A stretch of 64,000 bases of DNA from Isoetes taiwanensis (GCA_021234155.1 JAJEKV010000132.1:680001-744000); one strand, 5' to 3'; shown: positions 10,440 to 21,044, numbered from the stretch's first letter. Notes: generated by a model from the letters alone, not told the origin. A program made the numbers and translations.

Positions 10440-11940
10440 CACACAACAAGTAAATATGAGCTCAGGTATGAAATTTACATCCATTTCCAATCTTGTCTTC
10501 AAGCACTTGAAGACTTTTTTATAATCCCAAAGGATTGCTCAATGAAGAGTCTAGCCTGCACATGTCTCTCATTGAACAACCTCTCAATAGGTGGCAGATT
10601 TGCGACATCTCCAATGTATGGGGATATGAGCCGTGGAGAAGACACATACCCTTTGTCTCCAACAATGTAAGGCCGAAGGCGATAGTTACCATTAATAATC
10701 AATGTAGGCTCTCACAAAATTTGTCCTTCATGTGCTCTAGTTGCCAAACCTAAATTCCTAAGGAATCGTGCATCATGGGTAGAACCTGGATACCCAACAA
10801 AAACATCTCTGAACTTCCTAGAAGTATCACACACGACCTGCAATACAATAGAATGTCTTTGTGTCCTATCATAATAGTCAGCACCATGAGCACCTTGGCC
10901 TAATGATCTCAACCTGCGTGCAATCAATAGCACCATAGCAGTTTGGTAAGCCACTCACATCTCTAAATGATGCCTCAATACTTGCAATTTCATCACTATT
11001 TGGCCACCTCATTTATGTTTGAGATGGATATTTATTGCACGACACACTTCTCTAAGAACCATAGAACTTGTGCTCACTCCAATTCTAAACTTTTCTGATG
11101 CTTCCATAAAGTCATAGCCTTTGAATAACTTGTAGAATGCTGCCCCAACACGAACTAACACTGGTACTGCCATTCTATAGCGAGTATCTTGTTTTCTAAT
11201 AGTAGGACCCAGCAAATTGCAAATCCAATAGAAGGAGGCTTTAGTCATTCTAAAATTTTTCTTCTATCGAGCATCATCAAATACCTCCATCACAAACCTG
11301 TCAAATCACACCGTGCTTCTAGGCTTCATCCACCAAGAATTCTCTGGACCAGCAGCTGTAGCAATGATAATTGCATTTTGCATGGCATTTGAAACAGTTA
11401 TATAGGGCATTTTCCTAAAACCAGTTCTACGGCTTGCTTGGGCATGGTTGTTCACTCTTTTCAGCGTGTCTCTCACTAGCCAGGAGATTCTAGTTGCACT
11501 TTATCCCCCTCCTTGGCCGAACTTGCGTAAGCGGGCATTTCATCTTGCTTCTAGTTGGATTTTGTAGTCTATCTGGCAGAGGCGACATTTATGTATTTTT
11601 CAAGGTGCACACATCTCTGATCAACAGCTTCTTCTTTGTGCTCAATAGAAGATCACTAAAGCTTATCGTTGTTCATCTCTAGGTGATGATAAAAAAGAGA
11701 TAATTTGGCAGACGTATTTACGGTGTTCTTCTTATGCATAGACGGGTGCTTGTGCCTAGTTGGGTCAGCCTATCCACTAGGGTTTTATTCCTGTATGTGC
11801 ATTGTGTATTGCGTCTTTGTTCTTGTCAATAAAAAGAGTCTCACGTCCTTCAAAAAAAAAAATTCCTAAAACCAGTAAGCCTAGATTTTCTCCTTTGGCG
11901 ACGTGGGTGGAAATCCTCTTTACTTCCAAATAAAAATGTA
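10440..11940 (-). pseudogene. PIF/Harbinger (HARBI1-like) DDE transposase, broken
   Basis: Minus-strand pieces in order: a basic start (EDFHPRRQRRKSRLTGFRK, about 11940-11880), AAGPENSWWMKPRSTV, FRMTKASFYWICNLLGPTIR, VGAAFYKLFKG, NCYGAIDCTQVEII (first catalytic Asp), VFVGYPGSTHDARFLRN (second Asp region), IVGDKGYVSSPRLISPY, and FNERHVQARLFIEQSFGIIK (final Glu). This is the DDE_Tnp_4/HARBI1 arrangement of PIF/Harbinger transposases, which cut and paste the element. Frame changes lie near 10710, 10950 and 11010. The N-terminal part is separated from the rest by a LINE insertion at 11426-11863. The partner MADF/Myb-like ORF was not found. It is a dead copy. Confidence 0.85.
11426..11863 (+). mobile_element. 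5'-truncated LINE inserted in the Harbinger transposase, with TSD
   Basis: Flanked by a perfect 14-bp duplication TTCCTAAAACCAGT (11412-11425 and 11864-11877). It ends ACGTCCTTC followed by about 11 A, the same 3' end seen inverted at the right edge of the window (from 63648). It is 438 bp with no coding capacity beyond the LINE 3' tail, and it was inserted after the transposase was in place. Confidence 0.85.
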
Positions 11941-12039
11941 GAACATGTTCTTAAAACATTTCCAACAAGGTCTCTCATGCCCACGGGCCTTTTTGGACGT
12001 ACAAGAATAATTTGGTATCACTAGACAAACTTCGTATAA

Positions 12040-12355
12040 TTGAGCCCCTGCCCCTCTGCCCCCCTCCCCCACCCAAAGTTCTTTTTGCCGATATTCGATG
12101 CGGGCGCCCATCGGTAGGCTCGAATCGTTGGATGTCTCGTTTCGGACGATTCCAACCATCATTGGATGCAACTCGTTTTTTAGTAAGTTTTAGTTAATTG
12201 TCAGTTTCAAATACTCAATTAACCCAAAGGTTGTGGGTGCATTGTACACATGTAAGGTACACATACATTGGCGTATATATTTGGGGCTCCTTGCTAACCA
12301 TTGGATGCCCCGCGAATATCGACAAAAAACAACCGGGGGTCGGGGGTTTAATTTA
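12040..12355. mobile_element. MITE-like inverted repeat upstream of the kinase gene
   Basis: The left arm, about 12058-12125 (C-rich run, then TTTTTGCCGATATTCG and CCCATCGGT), is inverted with mismatches at about 12283-12348 (ACCATTGGATG, CGAATATCGACAAAAAA, then a G-rich run). A central loop of about 160 bp has no coding potential. The arms are imperfect and the outer ends and TSD could not be fixed. Confidence 0.5.
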
Positions 12356-12880
12356 ATGGTTCAATTTCTTAATATGTTTGATGCCCCTTTCAATGGTAGC
12401 AGGATTAATCGTCTCAAGCATCTAATCTCTATGGCTTTTAAGCAGCATTTTTGCTCCTTAAAATCTGGCAAGGGAATAAGCTTGATAAGGAAAAGAAACA
12501 CTTATCTTACCCGATGCGGACCGGATTCGATATCTGGAATGCAAAGATGCAAAATGGTCCTTTTCCAAAGGATGTAGCTAGTGGTAACTTGCGCTATTCC
12601 GCCGCTTCAAGAACACTTCTGAAGCATCTGTAAGAAGAATCTGGAATACTCCACGCTCGAAAACCAGGTTGGCCTTTTCTTCCGGACGTATAAAAAATAC
12701 AACAGAAAAACAAAAAATACAACTGATAAAGCCGCGAAAACGTGGGCTGATAACGGTGCGGAATGGACTATAGAAAATAAGAAAATAGCATTTCAAGACC
12801 TAGAAAGAAGCAGGTTTTGGAAAGCGCCAAGCAAGTTTTTTCATCGAGCAAGTTTATCCAAGGTGTTTAGAGTTTTGCAA
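12356..12880 (+). other. upstream region of the kinase gene
   Basis: No recognisable coding sequence. It presumably holds the promoter and 5' leader of the kinase. No convincing TATA box at a typical distance was identified. Confidence 0.35.
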
Positions 12881-13843
12881 ATGGATCGGTACAGTTTCTG
12901 TAAGATACTAGGAGAAGGGAGCTACGGAATTGTGTGGAAGGCTTTGGATTTGGAAACAGGGGAAGAGGTAGCAATCAAGATGTTGAAGAACACATATCCA
13001 AGCTGGAAAAACTGCAAAGAAGAGGTAGAGCTTACATTTCTAGCTAATCTCAAGCACCCAAATGTGATCCAGCTTAAGAACTATGTATACGAAAGGGAAA
13101 ACCAGAGTTTGTGTTTAATCTTTGAGTATATGGAATCTAATCTCTTTCAATTCATCGAGTGGGGAAGAAGGCATCCACTTTCTGAAGACACAATTCGCGA
13201 TATGGCTTCACATCTTCTGCAAGGATTGTGCTGCATTCACGGGAAAGGATATTTCCACAGGGATCTAAAGCCCGAGAACCTCCTAGTCCAAAGCGATCTT
13301 CTGAAAATTGCGGATTTTGGCATGGCCAGAGATATTAATTCCAGCCTTCCATTAGAGACAGAAGTGTCGACTTTGTGGTACAGGGCACCAGAGGTTCTTT
13401 TAGGACAGAGTTATGATGAAAAAATTGACATGTGGGCAGTTGGTGTGATTATGGCAGAGATGTATAATTCGGAGCCCCTCTTTCCTGGCGCTAACAACAG
13501 GGACCAGCTGTGTAAGATTTGGGAAGTAGTTGGGGTGCCTGATGATTTGCCAGACCCTTTAGAAGAGGCTAATAGAAAGCAAAACCTATATTCGACTCTA
13601 AGGCGTCTTATTCCAAGAGCAAGTGAACAAGCTATAGATCTCATTCAACAGTTGCTCTCTTGGAACCCTACCAAGCGCCCTACTGCATTTTGGGCATTCT
13701 TTCATCCCTTCTTCAACACAACAAAGGAAGTCTACAAGCATCCAACTCCAAAGCAGCATCAGAATACTTTCGGACCAATTGGACGAAGATGGGCATGGGA
13801 TGTGCATGGGTCCAAAAACTTTTTTGGCCCCTTCGGGGCCTAA
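12881..13843 (+). CDS. RCK/MHK-type serine/threonine protein kinase, single exon
   Basis: A 320-residue intact kinase of the CMGC group, closest in pattern to plant MHK/MAK kinases, which phosphorylate Ser/Thr. Landmarks: glycine loop GEGSYGIV (about 11-18), VAIK lysine (about 33), YPSW after it as in MHK, FEYMESNLFQF, GYFHRDLKPENLL (catalytic Asp about 127), ADFGMARD (Mg-binding Asp about 144), WYRAPEVLLGQ, DMWAVGVIMAEM, and RPTAFWAFFHPFF near the end. The ATG at 12881 (MDRYSFCKILGEG) fits the family start; the frame is also open for six codons upstream. The usual TxY activation-loop motif before VST is replaced by ETE, so the phospho-Tyr site is absent and acidic residues take its place. 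Plant MHK genes have many introns, so an intronless copy suggests a retrogene. The C-terminal extension after the domain is short (about 35 residues). Catalytic residues are present, so activity is plausible. Confidence 0.85.
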   Translation: MDRYSFCKILGEGSYGIVWKALDLETGEEVAIKMLKNTYPSWKNCKEEVELTFLANLKHPNVIQLKNYVYERENQSLCLIFEYMESNLFQFIEWGRRHPLSEDTIRDMASHLLQGLCCIHGKGYFHRDLKPENLLVQSDLLKIADFGMARDINSSLPLETEVSTLWYRAPEVLLGQSYDEKIDMWAVGVIMAEMYNSEPLFPGANNRDQLCKIWEVVGVPDDLPDPLEEANRKQNLYSTLRRLIPRASEQAIDLIQQLLSWNPTKRPTAFWAFFHPFFNTTKEVYKHPTPKQHQNTFGPIGRRWAWDVHGSKNFFGPFGA

Positions 13844-15002
13844 GGGTGGTTCTATATAACACGAGCTCCATACTTAGAAAGTGTTGCAATGGAACTACAT
13901 GGAAAATGGGTCATGGATATGAAATAATATTAATACAGTAAAGAACATGGGATGCCGTATGTTGTAGAATACAACGTGTAAATATCCCTAGTCGATCACA
14001 CCTTCTTCTTTGATAGGTTGCCTTGCAGCCTAAAATACCTGAGAAATATACCATGGCCTCCTAGACCATTGAAATATGTTTAGAGTCGAAGGCAACCTTG
14101 TGGCAAGTAAAATGGATTAAAGGCTAGCCACTCATAGGCTCAAGATGACCTACGCATCTTAGGTAAACTTTAAATGATGCATTAGGTGTAATCTGCAATA
14201 TGATCAGGAACACATCCCCCCTTTGAACAATATAATTAAGGGCGTATTATTTTACTTGCCTTAGTTCTATGGTGGAGGAAAATCTTTTATCCTTGTTTTT
14301 TGTGGTTACAAGCAAGATGAAGGGTGTTGAACTTAAAAGACTCCATGACACTGCTATCCTCAAAGATGGCAACCATTCTCGATGCTTGTTTTGTTGTTTC
14401 GAGTGCAGGTAACAATGTCTTTTACTTTTTGCTATGTTTCTCTATCATGTTATGAATATTGTAAAACTGCTCAAGAGCAGTTTGCACATGCTCATCAAAT
14501 GACATTAGCTGATGCCTTAATTTTACACGGTATTTTGTTGTTGTTCTGCTACAAAGGCAAACAATGATAGTCTAATTTTTACTACACAAGGCAATCTCTG
14601 CTTTAAAGGATTATAATCTTGTAAAAATGGCTAAGGATTGTGTTTCATGACAATAAAATTGGAAGTTTCTTATGTAACCATGTCTTTGGCCTAAGTTCAA
14701 ATGCACCTGGTTGATCTTAGGGCTGCTTATTGAATTATGACTTGTTCTTGCAAAAATCATGTCATGATTAAAAGATATGAAGGTCTTAGGACCTGATTGA
14801 CTTCAAAGGGCCTTTTTTTTAAATAAAAACTCATAATTGTTTTATGGGCATGGTCTATGGTCTCAAGAATGGTGATTTATGTATCCATATCAAATCCCTT
14901 GAAATATGAAATACAAGTTTGCCTAAGGTTTTAGAATTTCAAATACGAACACTCGAATCTCTACCAAAATTATTCAATATCCTAATAAGAGTGATTTAAC
15001 CA
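13844..15002. other. intergenic downstream of the kinase, no gene recognised
   Basis: A/T-rich. AATAATATTAATACAGTAAA near 13924 could serve as a polyadenylation region for the kinase. No coding sequence or repeat structure was otherwise seen. Confidence 0.35.
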
Positions 15003-15763
15003 ATGTAACTAACGAGCTGATAGTTTTCTTCAGGATTGACTTCAAAACTTTGTTGGTTGACTCAACTTGACCATTTCCTTGAGGGTAGTATGCTGAGCTT
15101 TTGGTGTGTTTGACTTTTGAGAGTAACTAGCAACAAGGCAATAGTTTGGCTCATGAATTGACTTCCCCTGTCAGAGACAATTTTAAAAGGGATTCCAAAT
15201 CGAGCATAAATATTCTCATAAAGAAATCTTGATGTGGTGTAGGCATTTACTTCTCTAAGTGGAACTGCTTCAGCCCATTTGGTGAATTAATCCGTGGCCA
15301 CAAGGATAAATTGATGTTGAGCTGATGAGGGGGGGTCTATTGGACCTATGAAATCAAGTCCCCATATTTGAAATGGCCCTGGAGAAGTTATGGCAGTGAG
15401 AGGAGCTGGTTGCAATAGCCTTTTACCAAAAATTTGGCATTTGTTAAAACACTTGATAACATTATAGCAATCTTTAAAAAGAGTAGGCCAAAAATATCCA
15501 GACCTTAATATCTTCTTTGCAGTTGTATCAACTGCAAAGTGTCCACCACAGATGCCTTCATGACAAGCTTCAATAATCATTTTGGCTTCTCCAGGATCCA
15601 CACATCTCAGCAACACTCCTTCCTTGTCAACTTTGCACGATACTTCTCCAATCAATCTGAACTTCTTGCATTTCTCTTTGAATCTTCTTTCCTGACTGCT
15701 ACTCATGTCTTTTGGCAACTCATTGTTCTCCAAATAATTCCTGATATCAAACTGCCAATCCAA
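15003..15763 (-). pseudogene. Ty3/gypsy integrase, N-terminal zinc finger and catalytic core (truncated)
   Basis: Minus-strand frame 15287-15763 contains the integrase zinc-binding region (CHEGICGGHFAVDTTAKKIL, then CFNKCQIFGK) and the core start (GPFQIWGLDFIGPIDPP, first catalytic Asp). After one stop (TAA near 15287) it continues WAEAVPLREVNAYTT, FGIPFKIVSDRGSQF (second Asp), AYYPQGNGQVESTNKVL (catalytic Glu) and LKKTIS. The match stops at about 15025 and the remaining core and C-terminal domain are missing here; a matching C-terminal piece lies at 7440-7985. This enzyme inserts retrotransposon cDNA; the copy is inactive. Confidence 0.85.
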
Positions 15764-15833
15764 ATCTTTTCAATGAAGAGCAACCAAGTTAGTAACATAA
15801 TCAGTCTCATTTAATCCTTCTTGATCCTCATAT

Positions 15834-16361
15834 TCAAACAAAGCATAAATAAGAACTAGGATTTTCAACTAAGTTCACCACCTTGACAGTAATATTGTAA
15901 GCTTGAATTTTACAAGCCCATCTACATAATTTGGCCGTAGGCTGCTTTTTTGCAAACAGGAGGGATAAAGGGTTTTGCCGCATGTAGACTTGAGTGTGAT
16001 TGTTTTGCAAAAGATGACCTTGTCTATCTATCAGAAACATTAATGCAGCTGCACTCTTCTCGAGCCTGGGATATTTTAGTTCAGTGTCAGACCACATCTT
16101 AATGGCAAAAGAAATAACATGGTTCTCATGGAGTAATGCCACACCAATTGCCTTTTTTGTGATACTAATGTAAACTTTAAAAGGCTTTTCTAAGTCTGGA
16201 GGTTTTAGCAGAATAGAATGACAGATAGCATTAATAATTGTATCAAAAGACTCTTGGCATATTTCATTCCAATCAACCAAAATATGCTTGCTCTCATTCT
16301 TAGAGACTTTTCCAACCTTTGTGAGGTTAGAAATTAGACTTGCGTGAAAAATGAGGAACAT
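15834..16361 (-). pseudogene. Ty3/gypsy RNase H domain of pol
   Basis: Minus-strand frame with VDWNEICQESFDTIINAICH (RT/RNase H connection), LEKPFKVYISITKKAIGVAL, ISFAIKMWSDTELKYPRLEK, LLFAKKQPTAKLCRWACKIQ and VKVVNLVENPSSYLC. The order fits a gypsy RNase H, which removes the RNA template during cDNA synthesis. The usual catalytic Asp in the YxDAS-like motif is not evident (YISITKKA), and the tract continues past a stop into the integrase. Degenerate. Confidence 0.8.
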
Positions 16362-16443
16362 ACATTCTCAAAAAGCTAGTCATTCCCAAGACACTCTTTA
16401 CCTGTTTAAGCAAGCTTCTTCAAAGCCTCTATTATATTCTCTG

Positions 16444-16911
16444 CTACCTGAATACCTTTTGTGGATATTTCATGCCCAGCAGGTCTCCCTTTGAACATAA
16501 AAAGACACACTTCTTTGGATTCAGGCTAACACCTCCTTTTCTGCATAAAGTAAATAACTTTGTCAGACAATCAAAGTGGTCTTTACAAGAAGATCCTAAG
16601 CAGATATCATCCAAGAAAACACGAAATGATGTTGGAGGCATATCTTTGAAGATGGTATCCATTGCTCTCTGGAAGGTTGCTGATGCATTCATCAATCCAA
16701 AGGGCATTCTTCTCATTGCAAATGTTCCCCATGGTGTAATGAAAGAGGTCTTTGGCTGATCTTCCTCCTTAATGCTTATTTGATTAAAACCTGAGAATCC
16801 ATCTAAGAAAGAATAGATCTCTTTTCCTGCAACAGCATGTAACACTTCTTCCAAGAAAGACAAAGGGTAACAATCTTTGATAGTAGCCTTATTCAAATCC
16901 CTATAGTCAAT
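16444..16911 (-). pseudogene. Ty3/gypsy reverse transcriptase, palm part (split by a LINE)
   Basis: Minus-strand frame: DYRDLNKATIKDCYPLSFLE, YSFLDGFSGFNQISIKEEDQ (catalytic Asp), TSFITPWGTFAMRRMPFGLM, NASATFQRAMD and FRVFLDDICLGS (the F-x-DD catalytic pair). It is continuous in sense with 19955-20290 once the LINE at 16912-19954 is recognised as an insertion: RICID lies on one side and DYRDLNKAT on the other. A pol remnant. Confidence 0.88.
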
Positions 16912-16954
16912 AGAATAGAATAGAATAGAATAGATTTTTAGCGTCCACGGAGAC

Positions 16955-18920
16955 CAACTGGCCTATGGGACCCAAACAAAAAAGAGAGCAGCAAGCGTAT
17001 TACTGACAGGATTAAAACCCCCCCGCCCTTAAGGGTTTTCGAGGGAAAAACCACAGCAGTAATAAGTATGCTGGCACGCTGTACAATTGTATAGAACAGT
17101 CCAATACCGTCCCGTAGGACACAAATGAATCTGTGCATCCATAAGCTCCACGGAGGTATGACCCCAACAAACCCACCGACGCCGTAGTCAATAAGCGATG
17201 CAACGCTGGCCGGGCACTAATGTCGAACATATCGCTCTCGGATATGTGCAAATCTTTGGCGATCTGGAGGGCATGACATTCATCCTCAATGGCCGCCCGG
17301 TGGCAACAACGACAAAGCCTTTGCTCTCGTGCTTCCCGAGCCCAACGCCCGTTTCAATGCGCGGAGGCGATGTGCACCCGTCGAATGGAAGCTATAAGTC
17401 CGCTTCTTCATGGGCATTTGGGTGTACAAGAAATTGGTGTGGGCCTCTTGTGAGCCTAGGATTGACTTGCTGGCGATGGTGTGCCGCCTTAGCGTCGCGT
17501 CCGAGCATCTGCATCCCAGAGCTTGCGAAGGAAAGTAGCATCTAGGTACAGCTTAAGTGCCTTGCGATCTTTCTTTGTCCTGACCTGGATGCATCTGTTT
17601 GTCTGCACCCCCCAGCGTAAGAACCATTGAGCTTGCTTGTCTTTCCAGCAGAATTTCAGACGTTGGGGACCCATCGCCGTGGCCAAAGCAAGGTGGGGCA
17701 AGCGTGTATCAGCCATAGCGACCACCTTTTGGAAATAAACAATATGGCGTTACAATGCAGCCCATTGAAGGGGCAAAAAGCCTGTCTCCTGGAGTAGGAT
17801 CTGGTATGGAACTGTGGACTTCACCCCCAGGGCCCATGCCAAAGAAGGCCTTCTGCACCTGCTCGAGGTCATTCCAGGTGTTGAGGGATATCATCGGACC
17901 CCACACTTCTGCCCCACACAAAAGGACCAGCTCGACCAAGGCCGCGAAACAAGTGTATTTGGTGACCCTGTGCATACAACTCGCCTTTGTGGTCGTTGTT
18001 CCGCATGGCATATAGTGCTTTCCAACCTGCCGTGACCCGCAACCTGATGGCAGCATCCCAATGGGTGGTAGTTGAGAACTCGATCCCCAAGTACTTATAG
18101 GTCGGAGCCACCTCTACCTCTTGTCCTTGGTAAGTGAATGAGGGAAGCCTTGGCTGACGGGATGATGCAACTAGCAGCACCCTAGTTTTGGCCAAGTTAA
18201 CTCGCATGCCAGTGAATTGGCAAAAAGTGTCAAGAGCATCCAGGTGACGTTGCATGTCCTCTGGAGTATAGGCCAGAAGGTTGACATCGTCAGCATATAT
18301 GAGTTGCCAGATTGTGTGATGCGTGAGATTGTGCGCCCGCACCTCCATGCTCAGAGAGCCAATCTTCCAGTTGATCAATGTATAGGCCAAAGAGTGTGGG
18401 GAGGGGGCAACCCCCGACGACTCAATGTTATCGACACCTACAGGCCGGCGATGTGACACGTACCGAGCATGCCCTCAGATAGCCTATATAATGCGATTCT
18501 CGCAAGTCAATGGGGGTCCCCGGTACCGCCGCAATCGGTCCCATAGCTTGTCACGGGCACCGTGGTCAAAAGCTTTTGCAAAATCCACTTAAACAACGAA
18601 GCATGTGTTCTCACGGGCGATTCCCCGCTATCTTCAATCAATGTGCGCAGAGTGAAGATATGATCAATGGTGGAGTGGCTGGGCTGGAAACCTGCCTGTG
18701 TAAGAGCTCGCACATCCGTTTCCTCTACCCATATTGTCAGCCGGTGCTCAAGGATGCCAGCCAACAGTTTTGCAAAGAGAGAGCTGACCATAATAGTACG
18801 GTAGTTGGCCGGGCATTGAGGGTCCCCTGCTTTGTATATGGGCACAACTCTACTAGTGGTCCATTGCGGAGGGAAGCCTTCTCGCAATGCTTTATTGAAG
18901 AATGCCGTGAGGACAGGCAC
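16955..18920 (-). pseudogene. LINE reverse transcriptase (broken)
   Basis: Minus-strand pieces: VVPIYKAGDPQCPANYRTI, SLFAKLLAGILEHRL, TQAGFQPSHSTIDHIFTLRT, DFAKAFDHGARDKLW, GVAPSPHSLAYTLINWKIGS, LIYADDVNLLAYTPEDM (the YADD active site, about 18290) and VNLAKTRVLLVAS. Downstream is a thumb and C-terminal region down to about 16955. This is the target-primed reverse transcriptase of a non-LTR element. Several stops and frame changes (about 18460, 18580, 17870, 17700) make it inactive. Confidence 0.88.
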
Positions 18921-19954
18921 CAGTGGAGGCCCAACCCATTTCAGAAGTTCTGCCTGCCATCTAAATCTGATGCCTTCCCATTAGCTAGACGTTGTAGGCC
19001 CATGATGACATCTCCCTCTGTGATAACCAGAGCCATGCCTATCTGTGGAGGGACTGGTGTCCGGCCCACGAGCGGATCGTAAAGCTGTTGCAAGTACTGT
19101 ACCCATTGCTCTGAGGTGATGTTCCCTGTGGGCGGTGCAGGCTTGCTCAAGACCCTTCTCCAGAATGTCCTGGGGTGCCGATCTAGGAGACCAAACATTT
19201 GTTGCTGATGCTCTGCGAGGTATCTGGCCTTCTTGTTCTTGAGAAAGGAGCGGTATTGTCTGACAGCCTGTGGGCGGTAGGTGGGATCAGTGACTTGCCG
19301 GAGTGTGCGTTTGAGCTCCCGACACTCATCATCAAACCATCTGTTGCGGGGGAAGGTGGTAGTGTCCGAGGTTCGCCGTGAGCGGCCTCTCCCAAAGCAT
19401 CTTTCAGCAGCTGTCAAAAGCAGGTGAGTCAGCTGAGCAGATTGCTCTTGAAGTGTGGGGAGTTGTAGCAGTCCCGCCAGATCATGCTCAAGCAGCTGGG
19501 CATAGGTCCCTGCACGATCGTAGTCCAGGCGTAGCTGGGGCACCCGGTGTGTTGAGGCAGTAGATGCACGGGGAGCCTGCCAATGGAGATGCATGAACAG
19601 GGGCCGGTGGTCCGAGTCTACTTCCTCGTCCCGAGTGTCTGTTCCGATGGAAAAATGAGTAACCAGGTGGAGATCCCGTTCCTCAACCAGCAGATAATCC
19701 ACCACACTGGAGCCGCCCCCTTGGTTCTCCTGTCTACAAGTGCAGCAGCTGGAAGACGGCCATTGCGCCAACCCATTACAAATAACCAGGTCAAAGATAC
19801 TACCCAGCAACAACAACTGCCTGCCATAGCGCGAAATATAGATGTCGTCTGACATCCTTGACCAAGCCACCTCTGTGGGATTCAACTGCAAGACGTCCTC
19901 TGCCAGGGGCTCAAATTTTGGAACCTACTCGGCTCCTGTGCGTGCATTAAAGTC
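18921..19954 (-). pseudogene. LINE apurinic-type endonuclease, 5'-truncated, plus linker to RT
   Basis: It starts abruptly at DDFNARTG, a conserved motif in the second half of LINE endonucleases, then runs open from 19891 (LQLNPTEVAWSRMSDDIYIS, FDLVICNGL) to the C-terminal VDSDHRPLFMHLHW (the SDHxP catalytic end). A linker with NRWFDDECRELKRTLRQV and KKARYLAEHQQQMFGLLDRH leads into the RT. The N-terminal half of the endonuclease is missing through 5' truncation. Confidence 0.85.
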
Positions 19955-20290
19955 GTCAATGCAAATCCTTATGGTTTTGTTTTTCTTTTCAACAGGTACA
20001 ATGCAAGACAACCATTCTGGATTCACAATTTCTGAGATTACACCAGCATCTTTCATTTTTATATAATTCTTCCTTGATTAGGCCAAGCAAAGATGCATTT
20101 ATTCTCCTAAGCTTTTGAACAACAGATTTCATGCCTTCCTTGATTTTTATTTCAAACTCACACACTCCTTTATCAACACCAACCAGTCCTTTGTAGTCCC
20201 AAGCAAAGACATCTTTCTATTTCATCAAAAAACTAAGTGACAAAAGACTCATCATCTTCTTTGAACAAATCCCCAACATATAAAACTCTA
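19955..20290 (-). pseudogene. Ty3/gypsy reverse transcriptase, N-terminal (fingers) part
   Basis: Read on the minus strand: KDVFAWDYKGLVGVDKGVCE, FEIKIKEGMKSVVQKLRRIN, LLGLIKEELYKN, a frame change, then VNPEWLSCIVPVEKKNKTIR and ICID, where the LINE begins. This is the standard start of gypsy RT. It joins to 16444-16911 across the LINE. Confidence 0.85.
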
Positions 20291-20387
20291 TCTTGACCCT
20301 TCTTATTCACTTTTACCTCTTTTACCTATTCTTCCTCACTTGCATTGATTATCAAGATAGGATCGAGTTGTTGCAGATCATCACTCT

Positions 20388-20696
20388 TCAAGTCTTCTTG
20401 AATTGCTCCCTCAGCCAAATGCTCGAGGAGGAACTTCTGCACAATGCATCAGCTTCACAATTTTGTTCCCTTGGCACATGGCATAACTTCCAAGACCTGA
20501 AGTTCGTCAACTCTCCCATAGTTTGGTCTCTTAGCAAAATCATATCTTCATCTTTTGCTTGATATTCACCCAATATCTGTCTGCAAACAAGTTGAGAATC
20601 TCCAAAGACAACAATCTCATTAATGTTCAAAATTCCTTCAAATGCAACAACCACAAAATTAGCAGCAACAATTATTCCCTCCACATCAATTGGCAC
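20388..20696 (-). pseudogene. RNase H-like fragment between protease and RT
   Basis: Minus-strand frame: INEIVVFGDSQLVCRQILGE, YQAKDEDM, then KLCHVPREQNCEADALC. These are the middle and end of an archaeal/plant-type (RVT_3) RNase H: the FGDSQL Asp, and HVPREQN followed by AD. The N-terminal strands with the first catalytic residues are missing; instead the frame is joined to the end of the protease (VPIDVEGIIVAANFVVV). In plant Tat-lineage elements such a second RNase H normally follows the RT/RNase H, so the position here is unusual. Confidence 0.75.
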
Positions 20697-20880
20697 ATTG
20701 CTAACTATTCCAATGGGATTAATTTTGGTGTTTGAGAATGATTTTAAAACCGGGGAGCCTTCTTGTCTATTTCAAGGCCACACAATCTCATAATATGATG
20801 AGGCATCACATTAAGTGGTGATCCTCCATCTAATAGGACTTTAGTCAGAACCTTTTTTTCTCATTCTAGCAATACAAGTA
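20697..20880 (-). pseudogene. Ty3/gypsy aspartic protease
   Basis: Minus strand: KVLTKVLLDGGSPLNVMPHH and IMRLCGLEID, the retropepsin core with DGGS in place of D-T/S-G-S, followed after a frame change by TKINPIGIVSNVPIDVEGII. It lies upstream of RT and downstream of gag as expected. It is degenerate at the Asp motif and in its frame. Confidence 0.75.
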
Positions 20881-21044
20881 AAAGCTCCTGGATCATAGTC
20901 TTCTTGAGTCAAAACATGTTCCTCAATATGATTTGTGAGAGCAAATTCATCTTTCTTGGTCAGATTTAGAACCTTTTTTCTGTAGGATGGAGCTATTTTT
21001 AGCAGGGTTAGCAAATCAACACTAATTTTTGAGTTCTTAAGCAA

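Larger units (their letters stand above)
16912..19954 (-). mobile_element. 5'-truncated LINE inserted in the gypsy RT, with TSD
   Basis: Bounded by GTCAAT at 16906-16911 and 19955-19960, a 6-bp TSD. Its 3' end on the minus strand is GTGGACGCTAAAAATC followed by a TATTC-type pentanucleotide tail (16912-16935) instead of poly(A). It begins inside the endonuclease at DDFNARTG, so the 5' part of the endonuclease and any ORF1 are missing. Length is 3.04 kb. It interrupts the RT between fingers and palm. Confidence 0.88.
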
